Below are positions 1-7,774 of a stretch of 46,789 bases of DNA, in pieces. Each line of letters opens with the position of its first letter. Within the stretch, counting starts at the first letter, position 1. The DNA is from Herbinix sp. (lineage in GTDB: Bacteria; Bacillota; Clostridia; Lachnospirales; Lachnospiraceae), in NCBI GenBank assembly GCA_029238935.1, contig JAQZBN010000038.1:1-46789 (forward strand), read 5' to 3'. Under the pieces are notes generated by a model. The model ran no database searches, was not told the DNA's origin, and worked only from the letters and a program-made list of their open reading frames with translations. Position numbers and translations under genes: made by a program.

Positions 1-53
1 TACACTAATTACTTTCAATGTTTACACAATTAAAACGTTTGTACACTCGAAGG

Positions 54-902
54 TTATTTATTTTTAACTGTACTATAAAGTGCTGTTCCAAGAATAATAA
101 CCCCACCAACAATCTCTCTTTTGGATGGTATTTCATTCATGAATATCATCGCAAACACAATCCCATAAACCGGCTCCAGACTGGAGATAATCCCGGCTAC
201 CTGAGTCTTCAAGTTCTTTAAGCCATTGATAAATAAGGAATGTGAAATTCCAGTAAAAGCTATACCAAGTAATATAAAAAGCAAAATGTTCTTAATTGTA
301 ATTATAGGCTGTTCCCAGAAGAAAAAAGGTAATAAGACTGCAAATGCAATTACTTGTTCATAAAAAGCAATCAAGGTTCCGGAATACACCTTTGCCATTT
401 TTCTATTTAGCATCGATAATATGCCATAAGTAAATCCAGATACGGTTCCCCATAGAATGCCCTGGGTATCACTATTCCCTATATGAAATGATGGAACAAC
501 AAAAAGTATGCCTAGAAATGTTATGATTGCTATACATATATCTCTAGACATAATTTTTTCTTTAAAAAACATGGGTTCTAAAAATGTCACAAAGACTGGA
601 AAGGTTGAAAAAGTTAGTAATCCAATTGCAACGGTTGATACCTGTATGGACTGGAAAAAGGTACTCCAATGAATGGCTAATGTTACTCCCATCATGAGAA
701 AATAAAAAATGTGCTTTCTCTCTTTCATTCTTATCCCCTTCTTCGTACCGAGAAGATAGAGCAGCAAAAAAGTACTGGAGAAAAACACTCTCCCAATTAC
801 AATAATACTGGCCGGTAATAAAACCATTTTTCCGAAGAGTCCCGCAATACCAAATAAAAGTACTGCAATATGTACTTGTGCTAAGCTTTTTTTATTATTC
901 AT
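54..902 (-). CDS. DMT/EamA-family transporter
   Basis: Predicted inner-membrane transporter of the drug/metabolite superfamily, about 282 residues and almost wholly hydrophobic, with roughly ten membrane segments in two similar halves as is usual for EamA proteins. The second half contains the typical SSLEPVYGIVFAMIFMNE stretch, and the first half has the matching FVTFLEPMFFKEK. The substrate cannot be told from sequence. Two in-frame ATGs lie further upstream, but GGAG sits 6 nt before the ATG at 902, so I start there. The gene stands alone on the minus strand and ends 53 bases from the window edge, so a downstream partner may be out of view. Family is secure; role is not. Confidence 0.85.
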   Translation of the reverse strand: MNNKKSLAQVHIAVLLFGIAGLFGKMVLLPASIIVIGRVFFSSTFLLLYLLGTKKGIRMKERKHIFYFLMMGVTLAIHWSTFFQSIQVSTVAIGLLTFSTFPVFVTFLEPMFFKEKIMSRDICIAIITFLGILFVVPSFHIGNSDTQGILWGTVSGFTYGILSMLNRKMAKVYSGTLIAFYEQVIAFAVLLPFFFWEQPIITIKNILLFILLGIAFTGISHSLFINGLKNLKTQVAGIISSLEPVYGIVFAMIFMNEIPSKREIVGGVIILGTALYSTVKNK

Positions 903-1338
903 TGTAATCTCCATCATGTATCGCATAAACTACCTTAGTATTTTAATTCTTCTAAATTAACATAATTATCCTAAAAAAATGAATTAAAGATAATTATTTT
1001 ATCTCAATATTTGCATATTCATATAACATGTTACAGAATTAAGTTTTAATGATCTCATTATTCACTAGAAAGATGAAAAAAGCACTTATTTTAATGTATC
1101 CATTTCTATTAACTCATCGTAAGGATATCATAAAAAAGTGCTTTCTCGCAATTATATAATTATTTTACAGTTGTTTCGATCATAGAGATCGTCAAGCTAT
1201 CGTCTTTTATCAGCTTTCAATCGATAATCTAAGCAATACCCATCCTACTTTATTTTGAGGAGCAGGTAAAAGCTAGTATCCTCGTATTGATTTTCTTCCT
1301 GTTTATTCATATTAATGGTTTTGAATATCAAGGTCATC
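903..1338. other. Intergenic gap with terminator and possible tiny ORF
   Basis: AT-rich gap between the DMT transporter and the DUF4153-like gene. It holds the terminator listed separately at 1077-1141. On the minus strand a 30-codon frame (1245-1337, starting MTLIFKTINM) opens two bases after the stop of the DUF4153-like gene, but its ribosome-binding site is poor and nothing about it is recognisable, so I do not call it a gene. No convincing promoter for the DMT gene was seen. Confidence 0.4.
1077..1141 (-). terminator. Rho-independent terminator
   Basis: Long imperfect hairpin: AAAGCACTT pairs with AAGTGCTTT, and the stem continues inwards through ATTTT/AAAA and TATCC/GGATA. Read on the minus strand it is followed by a run of six T, so it probably ends transcripts from the DUF4153-like gene. 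Confidence 0.7.
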
Positions 1339-2895
1339 TTATATCTCTTGATCCTTTTCATCCGTTATGGTTATAGCACCAGATTTCCCCTCGGTAATAT
1401 GAGATATCATATACTTTAAACCTTTTATAGTCACATAATTTTGTGCTGCACTAGTAGTTTTAGTTATCATAGCAATCGAGGTATCCACCATAGTATCATA
1501 TCCGGTAATGTCAATCGGAATCGATGGTTCTAAGTTTAGATATAGATATTCATTCTTATCATCATAGGTAAAGTATTGATCAAATCCAAAGGTTTGCTTA
1601 AAGTTATAGTTTTCCTTATACTCTGATAACCAAGCAATTTTACCAATATCATCTACTTGTTGTAAGTATTCTACCGTTCTGACGATTGACTTCTTATCCT
1701 CATCGGAAATTTCTTCATTTGGAATAATCTTATTTTCATTTAACATATTATTTGCTAGTAAAATATTTTTCAGCATATTGGTCTGACTGATTCTACTAAC
1801 GGTAAATGCATCTACCGGAGGTACAATTGAAATCACCGATAACAACACCAAAACACCAGCAACCATGCCGTTCTTACGAACCGGAACAAAGCAAAATATC
1901 AATCCTGCTATCACTGCAAAGATACCAAAGAGAATTGCATAATATCTACCATAGGTTATCCCCACTTCCTTCGTAGATAAGAAAGATGATATTGTCTGAA
2001 ATAATACGATTGGGACTAATACCTTAGGAAAAACCATACGAAATAATCGATTTGCTTTGTTTTCAATATTACTTGCGAGAAGATACACGATTATTACTAT
2101 AATCGAATAGGAAACTAGCATTGGTTCCATTAAATTATCGGTCCAAAAACTACCCCCAATGTTAAGTATAATATATAATAAGAGAATTATGGTAAAACCT
2201 GCAGTGATTGGGATGATAATATAAGAAATCAAAATCTCCAACACTCTTGGACAACTAATTGCTTTGTTAATACGGTCTTCAGATTCTTCATTTTCTTTAA
2301 AGCTGGGAATAAGCGAGAGAAAATATACAGGGGCTAACAATGTAAATATAAAGTTTAATGAATGGATGTAAGCATATTCATTAACCGGAGTAATTAGATT
2401 ATCAATCGCTGCTATGATAATACTAACACCAAGAGCCAGTACTCCAAAATAAAACAATGAAATAAATAATGCTTTAAAAGCTGCTAAAAAACTCTGGTTA
2501 AAATGATACTTATTCTTAATTACAGGAACCCATAAAAATAAAACTGCTAAAATAAAGAAAAGAACCGTGGTTCTAATGGATATATCCAATCGAAACTCTG
2601 AAAATGAGTTAATCACTAGATAATAACCTACCCCTAATACAATAGCTAGGAGCATTAACAGGTATCTCCCATATCTTCCCTTCGGAAATCTTTCATACAC
2701 TGCTTGACTAACAGCACCTAAGGCAGCACCAACTAAAAATGTTATAATTAGCTTAGTATAATCATCTGTCTTTGATATAATTTGAATTGTATTAAGAATA
2801 TATGTGGCAATAAAACACGCGATGGCGAGTGGATATCTTGCACTAGTATCAGTTAACCCGGTGACTCTTAAGCGAAGTTTTTGCATAAAATTCAT
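1339..2895 (-). CDS. DUF4153-like multi-pass membrane protein
   Basis: A 518-residue integral membrane protein. About the first 370 residues form some ten hydrophobic segments with short charged loops; the last 140 residues are soluble and contain paired strands around an aromatic-rich region (FGFDQYFTYDDKNEYLYL). This layout fits the DUF4153 family of Firmicutes, whose function is not known. AGGAG lies 8 nt before the ATG. The gene is transcribed alone, divergent from the uracil permease. The family assignment rests on overall layout and recalled similarity; no catalytic motif is visible. Confidence 0.7.
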   Translation of the reverse strand: MNFMQKLRLRVTGLTDTSARYPLAIACFIATYILNTIQIISKTDDYTKLIITFLVGAALGAVSQAVYERFPKGRYGRYLLMLLAIVLGVGYYLVINSFSEFRLDISIRTTVLFFILAVLFLWVPVIKNKYHFNQSFLAAFKALFISLFYFGVLALGVSIIIAAIDNLITPVNEYAYIHSLNFIFTLLAPVYFLSLIPSFKENEESEDRINKAISCPRVLEILISYIIIPITAGFTIILLLYIILNIGGSFWTDNLMEPMLVSYSIIVIIVYLLASNIENKANRLFRMVFPKVLVPIVLFQTISSFLSTKEVGITYGRYYAILFGIFAVIAGLIFCFVPVRKNGMVAGVLVLLSVISIVPPVDAFTVSRISQTNMLKNILLANNMLNENKIIPNEEISDEDKKSIVRTVEYLQQVDDIGKIAWLSEYKENYNFKQTFGFDQYFTYDDKNEYLYLNLEPSIPIDITGYDTMVDTSIAMITKTTSAAQNYVTIKGLKYMISHITEGKSGAITITDEKDQEI

Positions 2896-3011
2896 ATCAT
2901 TTTCTCCTTTCTGGTTTCCATAGATTGGCAGATTTTTTCAATTTAATTATAACATATAGTATGACCTTTTACCTAATACTTTTTTCATAGAAAATTTTTT
3001 AAAAATACCTC

Positions 3012-3040
3012 TTTACAAAGTGAAGAAAATTTGTCATAAT
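3012..3040 (+). promoter_or_regulatory. Sigma-A-type promoter of the uracil permease
   Basis: TTTACA at 3012-3017 and CATAAT at 3035-3040 with a 17-bp spacer, about 27 bases before the start codon. AGGAGGT follows at once. No riboswitch or attenuator fits in the very short leader. Confidence 0.75.
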
Positions 3041-3066
3041 AGAGAAAATTTCAGGAGGTATGAAGT

Positions 3067-4434
3067 ATGTCTTCAAAGAAACAACCCGTCGGCTATCTGC
3101 CGGACGAACGCCCACCGATCGTGGAATTAATCCCCTTTGCGTTACAGCAAATCGTAGTTATGTTCCCCGCAACCGTTCTAGTTGCATTAATTACAGGATT
3201 CCATGTATCAACTACCATTTTTGCCAGCGGTTTGGCAACTCTCTGTTTTATTCTTATTACTGGAAAAAAAATCCCCCTTTATTACGGCTCTAGTTTTTCC
3301 TATATCGCAGCAATTGCCTCTATTATGGGTGCAGAAGCATTTTCCAGTTACAGTCTGAATGACAAAATCTCAGTAGCTCAATTTGGTATTGTAATGTCCG
3401 GTTTCATTTCCATTATTGCAGGTTTATTAATTCAAAGAACAGGTAGAAAAACCATTGATAAGATTCTCCCTCCTACCGTAACAGGAAGTATCGCTATCAT
3501 TATCGGTTTATCCTTAGCAGCAAATGCTATGACAAATGCAGCATCTATTCCAAAAGATCTCGCTGCCGATGTAGTAACAAATGCAGGAAATATGGCTTGG
3601 GTTATTTCTTTAATAACTCTTTTCTCAACTATTCTATATTCGGTATATTTGAAGGGCAGGCTCAGTCAGTTGCCTATTTTATTTGGCCTTTTGACAGGTT
3701 ATGTGGTTGCAGTGATCATTGGACTCGTTACTGGAATACCTTTTATCAACTTTAATACGATTGAAGCACAAGGTATATTTAATCTTCCAGAGTTTACTTT
3801 CCCGAAACCATCCTTAGCAGCAGTTGCAGCTATCATGCCAATCGCGATCGCAACTATTCCAGAATCAACTGCTCACGTATATCAGCTTGATATCTATGTT
3901 AACGATTTAGCTAAGAAAAAAGGTAGCAGCAAGCGTTATAACATTGCTGACAAATTAGGTTTAAATCTTGTTGGTGATGGTATCGGCGATATTGTATCCG
4001 GTGCAATCGGTGGTCCTGCTGGAACAAACTATGGTGAGAATATCAGTGCAATGGCACTTTCTAAAGTATTCTCTGTACCAGTATTACTTACAGCAGCAGT
4101 TATTACAATGGTTATCTCCTGCTTTACACCTTTAATTAATATTGTTTACTCCATTCCTTCTTCCGTAATTGGTGGTTTATCCATCTACTTATTCGGTGTT
4201 ATCGCAGCACAGGGTATTACCATTATGATGGACAGCAAAGTAGACATGTTCAAATCTAAGAACTTAGCAGTTATCGCTATCATCTTAGTTATAGGCTTAG
4301 GTGGAAGCTTTGGTTTTGAAAACAGTATGATCCCGATGTTTGGTATGGAGTTCCCTGCAATTGCTTCCGCAGCAGTTGTTGGTATTGTTTTAAACCTCTT
4401 ATTATCCATCGGTGAGAAATCAGAAGAGGCTTAG
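3067..4434 (+). CDS. uraA: Uracil permease (NCS2 family, UraA-like)
   Basis: Proton-coupled nucleobase permease in the cytoplasmic membrane, 455 residues with about 14 membrane segments. The N-terminal DERPP and LIPFALQQIVVMFPATVLV match the start of UraA/PyrP proteins. The two substrate-binding segments are present: IPESTAHVYQL, with the glutamate that contacts the base in UraA, and GGPAGTNYGENI, with the second glutamate. Family members carry uracil, xanthine or uric acid; the uracil call follows the UraA-like motifs and is a family-level inference. AGGAGGT precedes the ATG by 8 nt. The gene is monocistronic with its own promoter and terminator. A second, AzgA-type NCS2 permease lies 5 kb away. 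Confidence 0.85.
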   Translation: MSSKKQPVGYLPDERPPIVELIPFALQQIVVMFPATVLVALITGFHVSTTIFASGLATLCFILITGKKIPLYYGSSFSYIAAIASIMGAEAFSSYSLNDKISVAQFGIVMSGFISIIAGLLIQRTGRKTIDKILPPTVTGSIAIIIGLSLAANAMTNAASIPKDLAADVVTNAGNMAWVISLITLFSTILYSVYLKGRLSQLPILFGLLTGYVVAVIIGLVTGIPFINFNTIEAQGIFNLPEFTFPKPSLAAVAAIMPIAIATIPESTAHVYQLDIYVNDLAKKKGSSKRYNIADKLGLNLVGDGIGDIVSGAIGGPAGTNYGENISAMALSKVFSVPVLLTAAVITMVISCFTPLINIVYSIPSSVIGGLSIYLFGVIAAQGITIMMDSKVDMFKSKNLAVIAIILVIGLGGSFGFENSMIPMFGMEFPAIASAAVVGIVLNLLLSIGEKSEEA

Positions 4435-4490
4435 AGTAAATTCATAGTCCAATGGGACAAACTAAATTATATTTATGATAATGTTTCAAG

Positions 4491-4531
4491 AGAAAGAGCC
4501 TGGTTTATGTGAACCAGGCTCTTTCTTAACT
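4491..4531 (+). terminator. Rho-independent terminator of the uracil permease
   Basis: A perfect 14-bp stem, GAAAGAGCCTGGTT (4492-4505) with AACCAGGCTCTTTC (4512-4525), around the 6-base loop TATGTG. Confidence 0.85.
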
Positions 4532-4570
4532 CTCTTTATACAGCTTTCGTTATAATTATCAAACCATTCT

Positions 4571-4593
4571 GTAAGTGATTCAAAACATGGCGT
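4571..4593 (+). repeat. IS66 left terminal inverted repeat
   Basis: 23-bp inverted repeat beginning GTAAG; 22 of 23 positions match the right end. Confidence 0.93.
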
Positions 4594-4597
4594 ATAT

Positions 4598-4647
4598 AAA
4601 AAAGAATTCCAGTGTGCTACAATTAGCCATTACCGGAATTCTTTTTT
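4598..4647 (-). terminator. Terminator at the end of tnpC
   Basis: AAAAAAGAATTCC (4598-4610) pairs with GGAATTCTTTTTT (4635-4647). The stem overlaps the last codons of tnpC and gives a T-run on the minus strand, so it probably ends the transposase transcript inside the element. Confidence 0.7.
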
Positions 4648-6252
4648 GATTCTATTATTCAGCCTGCACTCCTGGGGTAAATCTTTTGACCATGGCAGGT
4701 AAGCATCGATCAGTTCTGGATGATTATTAAAATCAGTGTCTGGCATTACGCGGAGCAGATGATGGATATATTCATATACATCAAGATCATTTGCTTTAGC
4801 TGATTCAACAATGGTATATAAAACTGCATTCGCTGTTGCACCTTTGGGAGTGTCAGCAAACAGCCAAGCTCTTCGAGCCGTTGCATAAGGTTTGATATTG
4901 GCCTCACAAAGATTATTCGATATCGGTAACCGCCCATCCTCTAAGAATGTTTCGAGGTAATCTTTATGGTTAGCTGCATAGGCAAGTGCCTTAGTCAGCT
5001 TCTCATTTGTTGTAGAAAGAGCCGATGTCTTTTCAATCCACAACCAAAAGGCATCAAGGATGGCACGGGATGCCACTTGACGCTTTTCTTTTCTCATTTC
5101 AGGCGAAAGATCCTTCATTTCATCTTCTAGTTTGAACAGAAGATCGATCAGATCTCGGCCTTCAGCACCTTTCGATCCGGGAATCTCTTTTCCTCGGCTA
5201 TCCAAAGGAATGCTTTCTATCATATACCTACGAACATGAGCCCAACAAAGGTTTCTTTTGATATTATCTACCTTTTCATAAGCTATATATGCATCGGTGG
5301 TCAGATAGCCTTTAAATTCTGTCAGTAAGTTCTGAGCAACCTTACCGCTTCGGGATGGCGAATAATGAAAATAGGAAGCCGTGATACCCTCCGATGCACC
5401 ACTCCGGATAACCCACATGAAGGAATCTGTGCTGGCTTTTCTTCCTTCCTCCTTGTTGCACTGGATTCTGGTTTCATCCATATGCAGGCAGTCACATTTC
5501 ATTAATTCAGAATGAATCTTATTATAGATAGGAGTTAACCATTCCTCACTACATCGGATTACCCAGTGCGCCATGTTATTTCGCGGGAGTACCAATCCAA
5601 GTCGGTACCAGTCCTTTTCTTGGCGACTCAATGGTATCCCCATCATGAATTTCTGATACATGACCTGAGCTACAAGAGAAGCGGTTGCAATGGAATGAGG
5701 TAATACTGAGCTGGGAATTGCTGCTTTTTGAAAATGATCCATTGGGTTATCATTTTTCCCGGTACCGCATTCTGTACACTTCGCGATCTGTTGTACGACC
5801 TGCACCACCTTAAGCTTTGCAGGGATAAACTCTACTTCTGTTCGGATCAGCCTTTTTCCGATGACTTTCAGCTTACCACCACAAGTGGAACATACCTCTT
5901 CTGGATTAATGATATATTCATCGACATCTTTGGGAAGTGAGGCAAGCATCTCAGCGCGGACTCCGGGTTGTCTTTTGGTTCGTTGATGTGCCGGTACCGT
6001 TATCTTTTTCTGTTCATGAAAAAGTTCTTTTGCCAGATCCTGTGTGGTAGAAAACAGGTTCAGCTGCCCGGGGATATACTCAGTAACTTCGGTTGATTTC
6101 CCGAACAGCTTTTGCCTTGCATGAAGCAAAGCCTGGATCATATTTTCTATACGTATATTTTGTTGTTCGATCGTTTTATCCTTCTGTTCCAGTTCTTCTT
6201 TTTGCTTTACAACCAGGGCTCTCAGCATGAGCAGCTCTTCCTGTTCCGTCAT
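4630..6252 (-). CDS. tnpC: IS66 transposase TnpC (DDE)
   Basis: Catalytic transposase of IS66, 540 residues, full length. In order: an N-terminal coiled coil (about 1-45, MLRALVVKQKEELEQKDKT), the TnpC region LFGKSTEV (49-56), a zinc finger of CSTC (121-124) with CTEC (159-162), then the RNase-H-like domain. The likely catalytic acids are D259 in HMDETR, D320 in YLTTDAYIAY and E450 in NNLCEANI, with the family signature CWAHVRR at 336-342. The start has AAGGA almost touching the ATG, a poor ribosome-binding site; no better in-frame start is seen. A hairpin in the 136-base gap after tnpB may hold down its expression. Confidence 0.95.
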   Translation of the reverse strand: MTEQEELLMLRALVVKQKEELEQKDKTIEQQNIRIENMIQALLHARQKLFGKSTEVTEYIPGQLNLFSTTQDLAKELFHEQKKITVPAHQRTKRQPGVRAEMLASLPKDVDEYIINPEEVCSTCGGKLKVIGKRLIRTEVEFIPAKLKVVQVVQQIAKCTECGTGKNDNPMDHFQKAAIPSSVLPHSIATASLVAQVMYQKFMMGIPLSRQEKDWYRLGLVLPRNNMAHWVIRCSEEWLTPIYNKIHSELMKCDCLHMDETRIQCNKEEGRKASTDSFMWVIRSGASEGITASYFHYSPSRSGKVAQNLLTEFKGYLTTDAYIAYEKVDNIKRNLCWAHVRRYMIESIPLDSRGKEIPGSKGAEGRDLIDLLFKLEDEMKDLSPEMRKEKRQVASRAILDAFWLWIEKTSALSTTNEKLTKALAYAANHKDYLETFLEDGRLPISNNLCEANIKPYATARRAWLFADTPKGATANAVLYTIVESAKANDLDVYEYIHHLLRVMPDTDFNNHPELIDAYLPWSKDLPQECRLNNRIKKEFR

Positions 6253-6325
6253 TCCTTCACCGACTTTCTCATCACGTTTTATCTAAGAATAGTATACCAT
6301 TTTTCATGCTTTTTTTCTAGTTTAC

Positions 6326-6369
6326 AAAAGCCTGCAAAACGTTGAATTTATCGACGTTTTCAGGCTTTT
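6326..6369 (-). terminator. Hairpin between tnpB and tnpC
   Basis: AAAAGCCTG/CAGGCTTTT continuing through AAAACGT/ACGTTTT with one bulged base and an 11-base loop. It has a short T-run on either strand. By position it could act as an attenuator that limits tnpC transcription. Confidence 0.55.
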
Positions 6370-6388
6370 CTTCGTGATTATGACAGTA

Positions 6389-6763
6389 TCAGTAACAGGT
6401 GTCTTTTAGTTCTAAAATGATATCCCTGTGAGCTTTCTGCTGCTCGATTGATAGTCCCTCCAACAGCCATTCCACCTGACGAAAAGAAATATCCTTTATC
6501 TCTTCCACCGTCTTCGGCCATTGAAATTTCATCCCCTCCAGAAGTTTTTTGCTGGCAAGGACAAAACCATTCTTATCGTAGCGAAGTACTTTGATTGCAG
6601 TTTTATTTTTATTGCAAAAAAGGAATACACATACAGGGGAATACGGATCGAGCTCGAATTTCATGCTAACCATTGCCACCAGTGATTCAGCATGTTTTCG
6701 GAAATCAGTTGAGCCACATGCAAGGTAAATGTGCTCTGCTCCTGAAATGAACGAGCTTAACAT
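6389..6763 (-). CDS. tnpB: IS66 accessory protein TnpB (Orf2)
   Basis: 124-residue IS66 Orf2 protein, needed with TnpA and TnpC for transposition in this family. Motifs seen: IYLACGSTDFRKHAESL near the N-terminus, PVCVFLFCNKNKTAIKVLRYDKNGFVLASKKLLEG in the centre, and a C-terminal WLLEGLS. A longer frame opens at 6862, but the extra 33 residues are only the tnpA region read in another frame; the ATG at 6763 overlaps the tnpA stop as ATGTTAA, the usual coupled arrangement, so I start there. Confidence 0.93.
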   Translation of the reverse strand: MLSSFISGAEHIYLACGSTDFRKHAESLVAMVSMKFELDPYSPVCVFLFCNKNKTAIKVLRYDKNGFVLASKKLLEGMKFQWPKTVEEIKDISFRQVEWLLEGLSIEQQKAHRDIILELKDTCY

Positions 6764-7080
6764 GAGGATTGCAGCACACGAATTACCTCTGCTGCTAAGA
6801 GTGCTTCTTGCTTTGATGAAATCTGGATACTGACATCTTTCCAGGTCAACACTACTCCACAAGATGAAACTGTAGCCTTCTCCGTTTGCTGAATTTCAGC
6901 AAACGTTGTTATTTGGGAAACGATCGGATCTTCCTCATGTGTTCGGATGACTTTTCTCCAGTAATAGTATGCATGAGGAGACAGCTGATTCTTCTCGCAC
7001 CATTCCGGGATTGTCATCCCGCTGATTCTCTGTTCATATATTCTCTGTTTCCATAAGCTATAACTTTCCTTATTGAACAT
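6757..7080 (-). CDS. tnpA: IS66 accessory protein TnpA (Orf1)
   Basis: 107-residue IS66 Orf1 protein with a helix-turn-helix-like N-terminal half (WKQRIYEQRISGMTIPEWCE, then LSPHAYYYWRKVI) that probably binds the element ends. AGGAGG stands 6 nt before the ATG. It is the first gene of the minus-strand tnpABC operon, 59 bases inside the right inverted repeat. The C-terminal half is variable in the family and holds nothing diagnostic. Confidence 0.9.
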   Translation of the reverse strand: MFNKESYSLWKQRIYEQRISGMTIPEWCEKNQLSPHAYYYWRKVIRTHEEDPIVSQITTFAEIQQTEKATVSSCGVVLTWKDVSIQISSKQEALLAAEVIRVLQSSC

Positions 7081-7138
7081 GAAAAACCTCCTAATTTTGT
7101 TTTCAGAAAGTTTATCATAATTAGCTTAATTATTCATG

Positions 7139-7161
7139 ACGCCATGTTTTAAATCACTTAC
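7139..7161 (-). repeat. IS66 right terminal inverted repeat
   Basis: 23-bp repeat ending ATCACTTAC, the reverse complement of the left end with one mismatch. Confidence 0.93.
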
Positions 7162-7242
7162 AACCATTCTTTCTCTCTTGTTAAGAATTCGTTTGAAATT
7201 GTTGTGATATTGATTTTAAATTGGATTGATAATGTTTAAGAT

Positions 7243-7410
7243 AATAATATTGCATCGATGACGGTTTGATAATCGTTTGATATCAATAATATTGCTTCGA
7301 TGACGGTTTGATAATCGTTTAGTAATAATAATATTGCTTCGATGACGATTTGATAATCGTTTAATATCAATAATATTGCTTCGATGACAGTTTGATAATC
7401 GTTTGATATT
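7243..7410. repeat. Four 42-bp tandem repeats
   Basis: Units at 7243-7284, 7285-7326, 7327-7368 and 7369-7410. Each begins AATAATATTGC, has TCGATGAC in the middle and ends near TTTGATAATCGTTT. They differ at only a few positions. There is no spacer between them, so this is not CRISPR. No frame through them is open with a start and ribosome-binding site. Confidence 0.95.
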
Positions 7411-7482
7411 AGTTTTAATATTAATTTTAATAATTAGTTTTGATAGTAGTATTAATATTAGTTTGATATTTGATAATGATGG

Positions 7483-7623
7483 AGACTGTAATTAATCTGT
7501 GTTTTGAATTATTTCAAAGCTTAGTATATTCATAATCCCAGATGAGCCGTAAAGGCAGGAACCCTTGCCATGACTGAATTTCGAGGATTTTAAATTGAGT
7601 AATTAAACTTAAAATCACAGTCT
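7483..7623. ncRNA. Possible structured RNA (unassigned)
   Basis: An outer stem can form between GACTGT (near 7483-7489) and ACAGTC (near 7617-7622). It encloses three hairpins: TTTGAA/TTCAAA (about 7502-7517), GGCAGG/CTTGCC with loop AACC (7554-7569), and GATTTTAA/TTAAAATC (about 7586-7616). The centre (CCCAGATGAGCCGTAAAGGC) is clearly richer in G+C than its surroundings. I could not match it to a riboswitch or ribozyme class I know. The strand is undetermined. This is pairing seen by eye, not a computed fold. Confidence 0.35.
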
Positions 7624-7774
7624 GCGCTAACCAAGTTTCCACCAATTATTGCAAAACTTCATAATGGTTTGATTATCGTTTAGCAATCATTTTATACTCA
7701 ATGAATAATCCTTTGGCTGTTTTTATCAATCACAACTATACTAGTGAAACACATCATATCTACTTTTTATTTTT

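Larger units (their letters stand above)
4571..7162. mobile_element. Complete IS66-family insertion sequence
   Basis: 2592-bp element carrying tnpA, tnpB and tnpC on the minus strand. The left terminal repeat (4571-4593) starts GTAAGTGATTCAAAACATGG, and the right one (7139-7161) is its reverse complement with one mismatch over 23 bp. The 9-mer AACCATTCT flanks both sides (4562-4570 and 7162-7170), 2600 bp apart, which equals element length plus an 8-bp duplication; the exact edge is uncertain by one base. An 8-bp duplication and GTAA ends are characteristic of IS66. All three frames are open, so it looks intact and recent. It sits in the gap after the uracil permease terminator and breaks no visible gene. 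Confidence 0.95.
7171..7774. other. Gene-free gap with repeats and possible RNA
   Basis: About 600 bases without a credible reading frame, between the IS66 insertion and the hydrolase gene. It holds the 42-bp tandem repeats and the possible structured RNA listed separately. A degenerate echo of the repeat core (TTTGATTATCGTTT) recurs near 7669-7682. Before the IS inserted, this was the convergent gap between the uracil permease and the hydrolase. Confidence 0.7.

Noticed and set aside
1245..1337. 30-codon frame after the DUF4153-like gene
   Set aside because: Poor ribosome-binding site and no recognisable sequence; mentioned only in the gap entry.
3060..3293. 77-codon frame overlapping the start of the uracil permease
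   Set aside because: It overlaps a clear NCS2 permease in another frame, and its composition has no sense.
6763..6862. Longer N-terminus for IS66 TnpB
   Set aside because: The extra residues are the tnpA coding region in another frame; the ATGTTAA overlap at 6757-6763 is the usual coupled start.
7243..7410. Tandem repeats as a CRISPR array
   Set aside because: Units are contiguous with no unique spacers, and no cas genes are present.
7535..7575. Hammerhead-like core (GATGA, short stem, then GGAAC)
   Set aside because: The invariant CUGAUGA is not matched, an extra base precedes GAA, and no stem III with a cleavage site was found.
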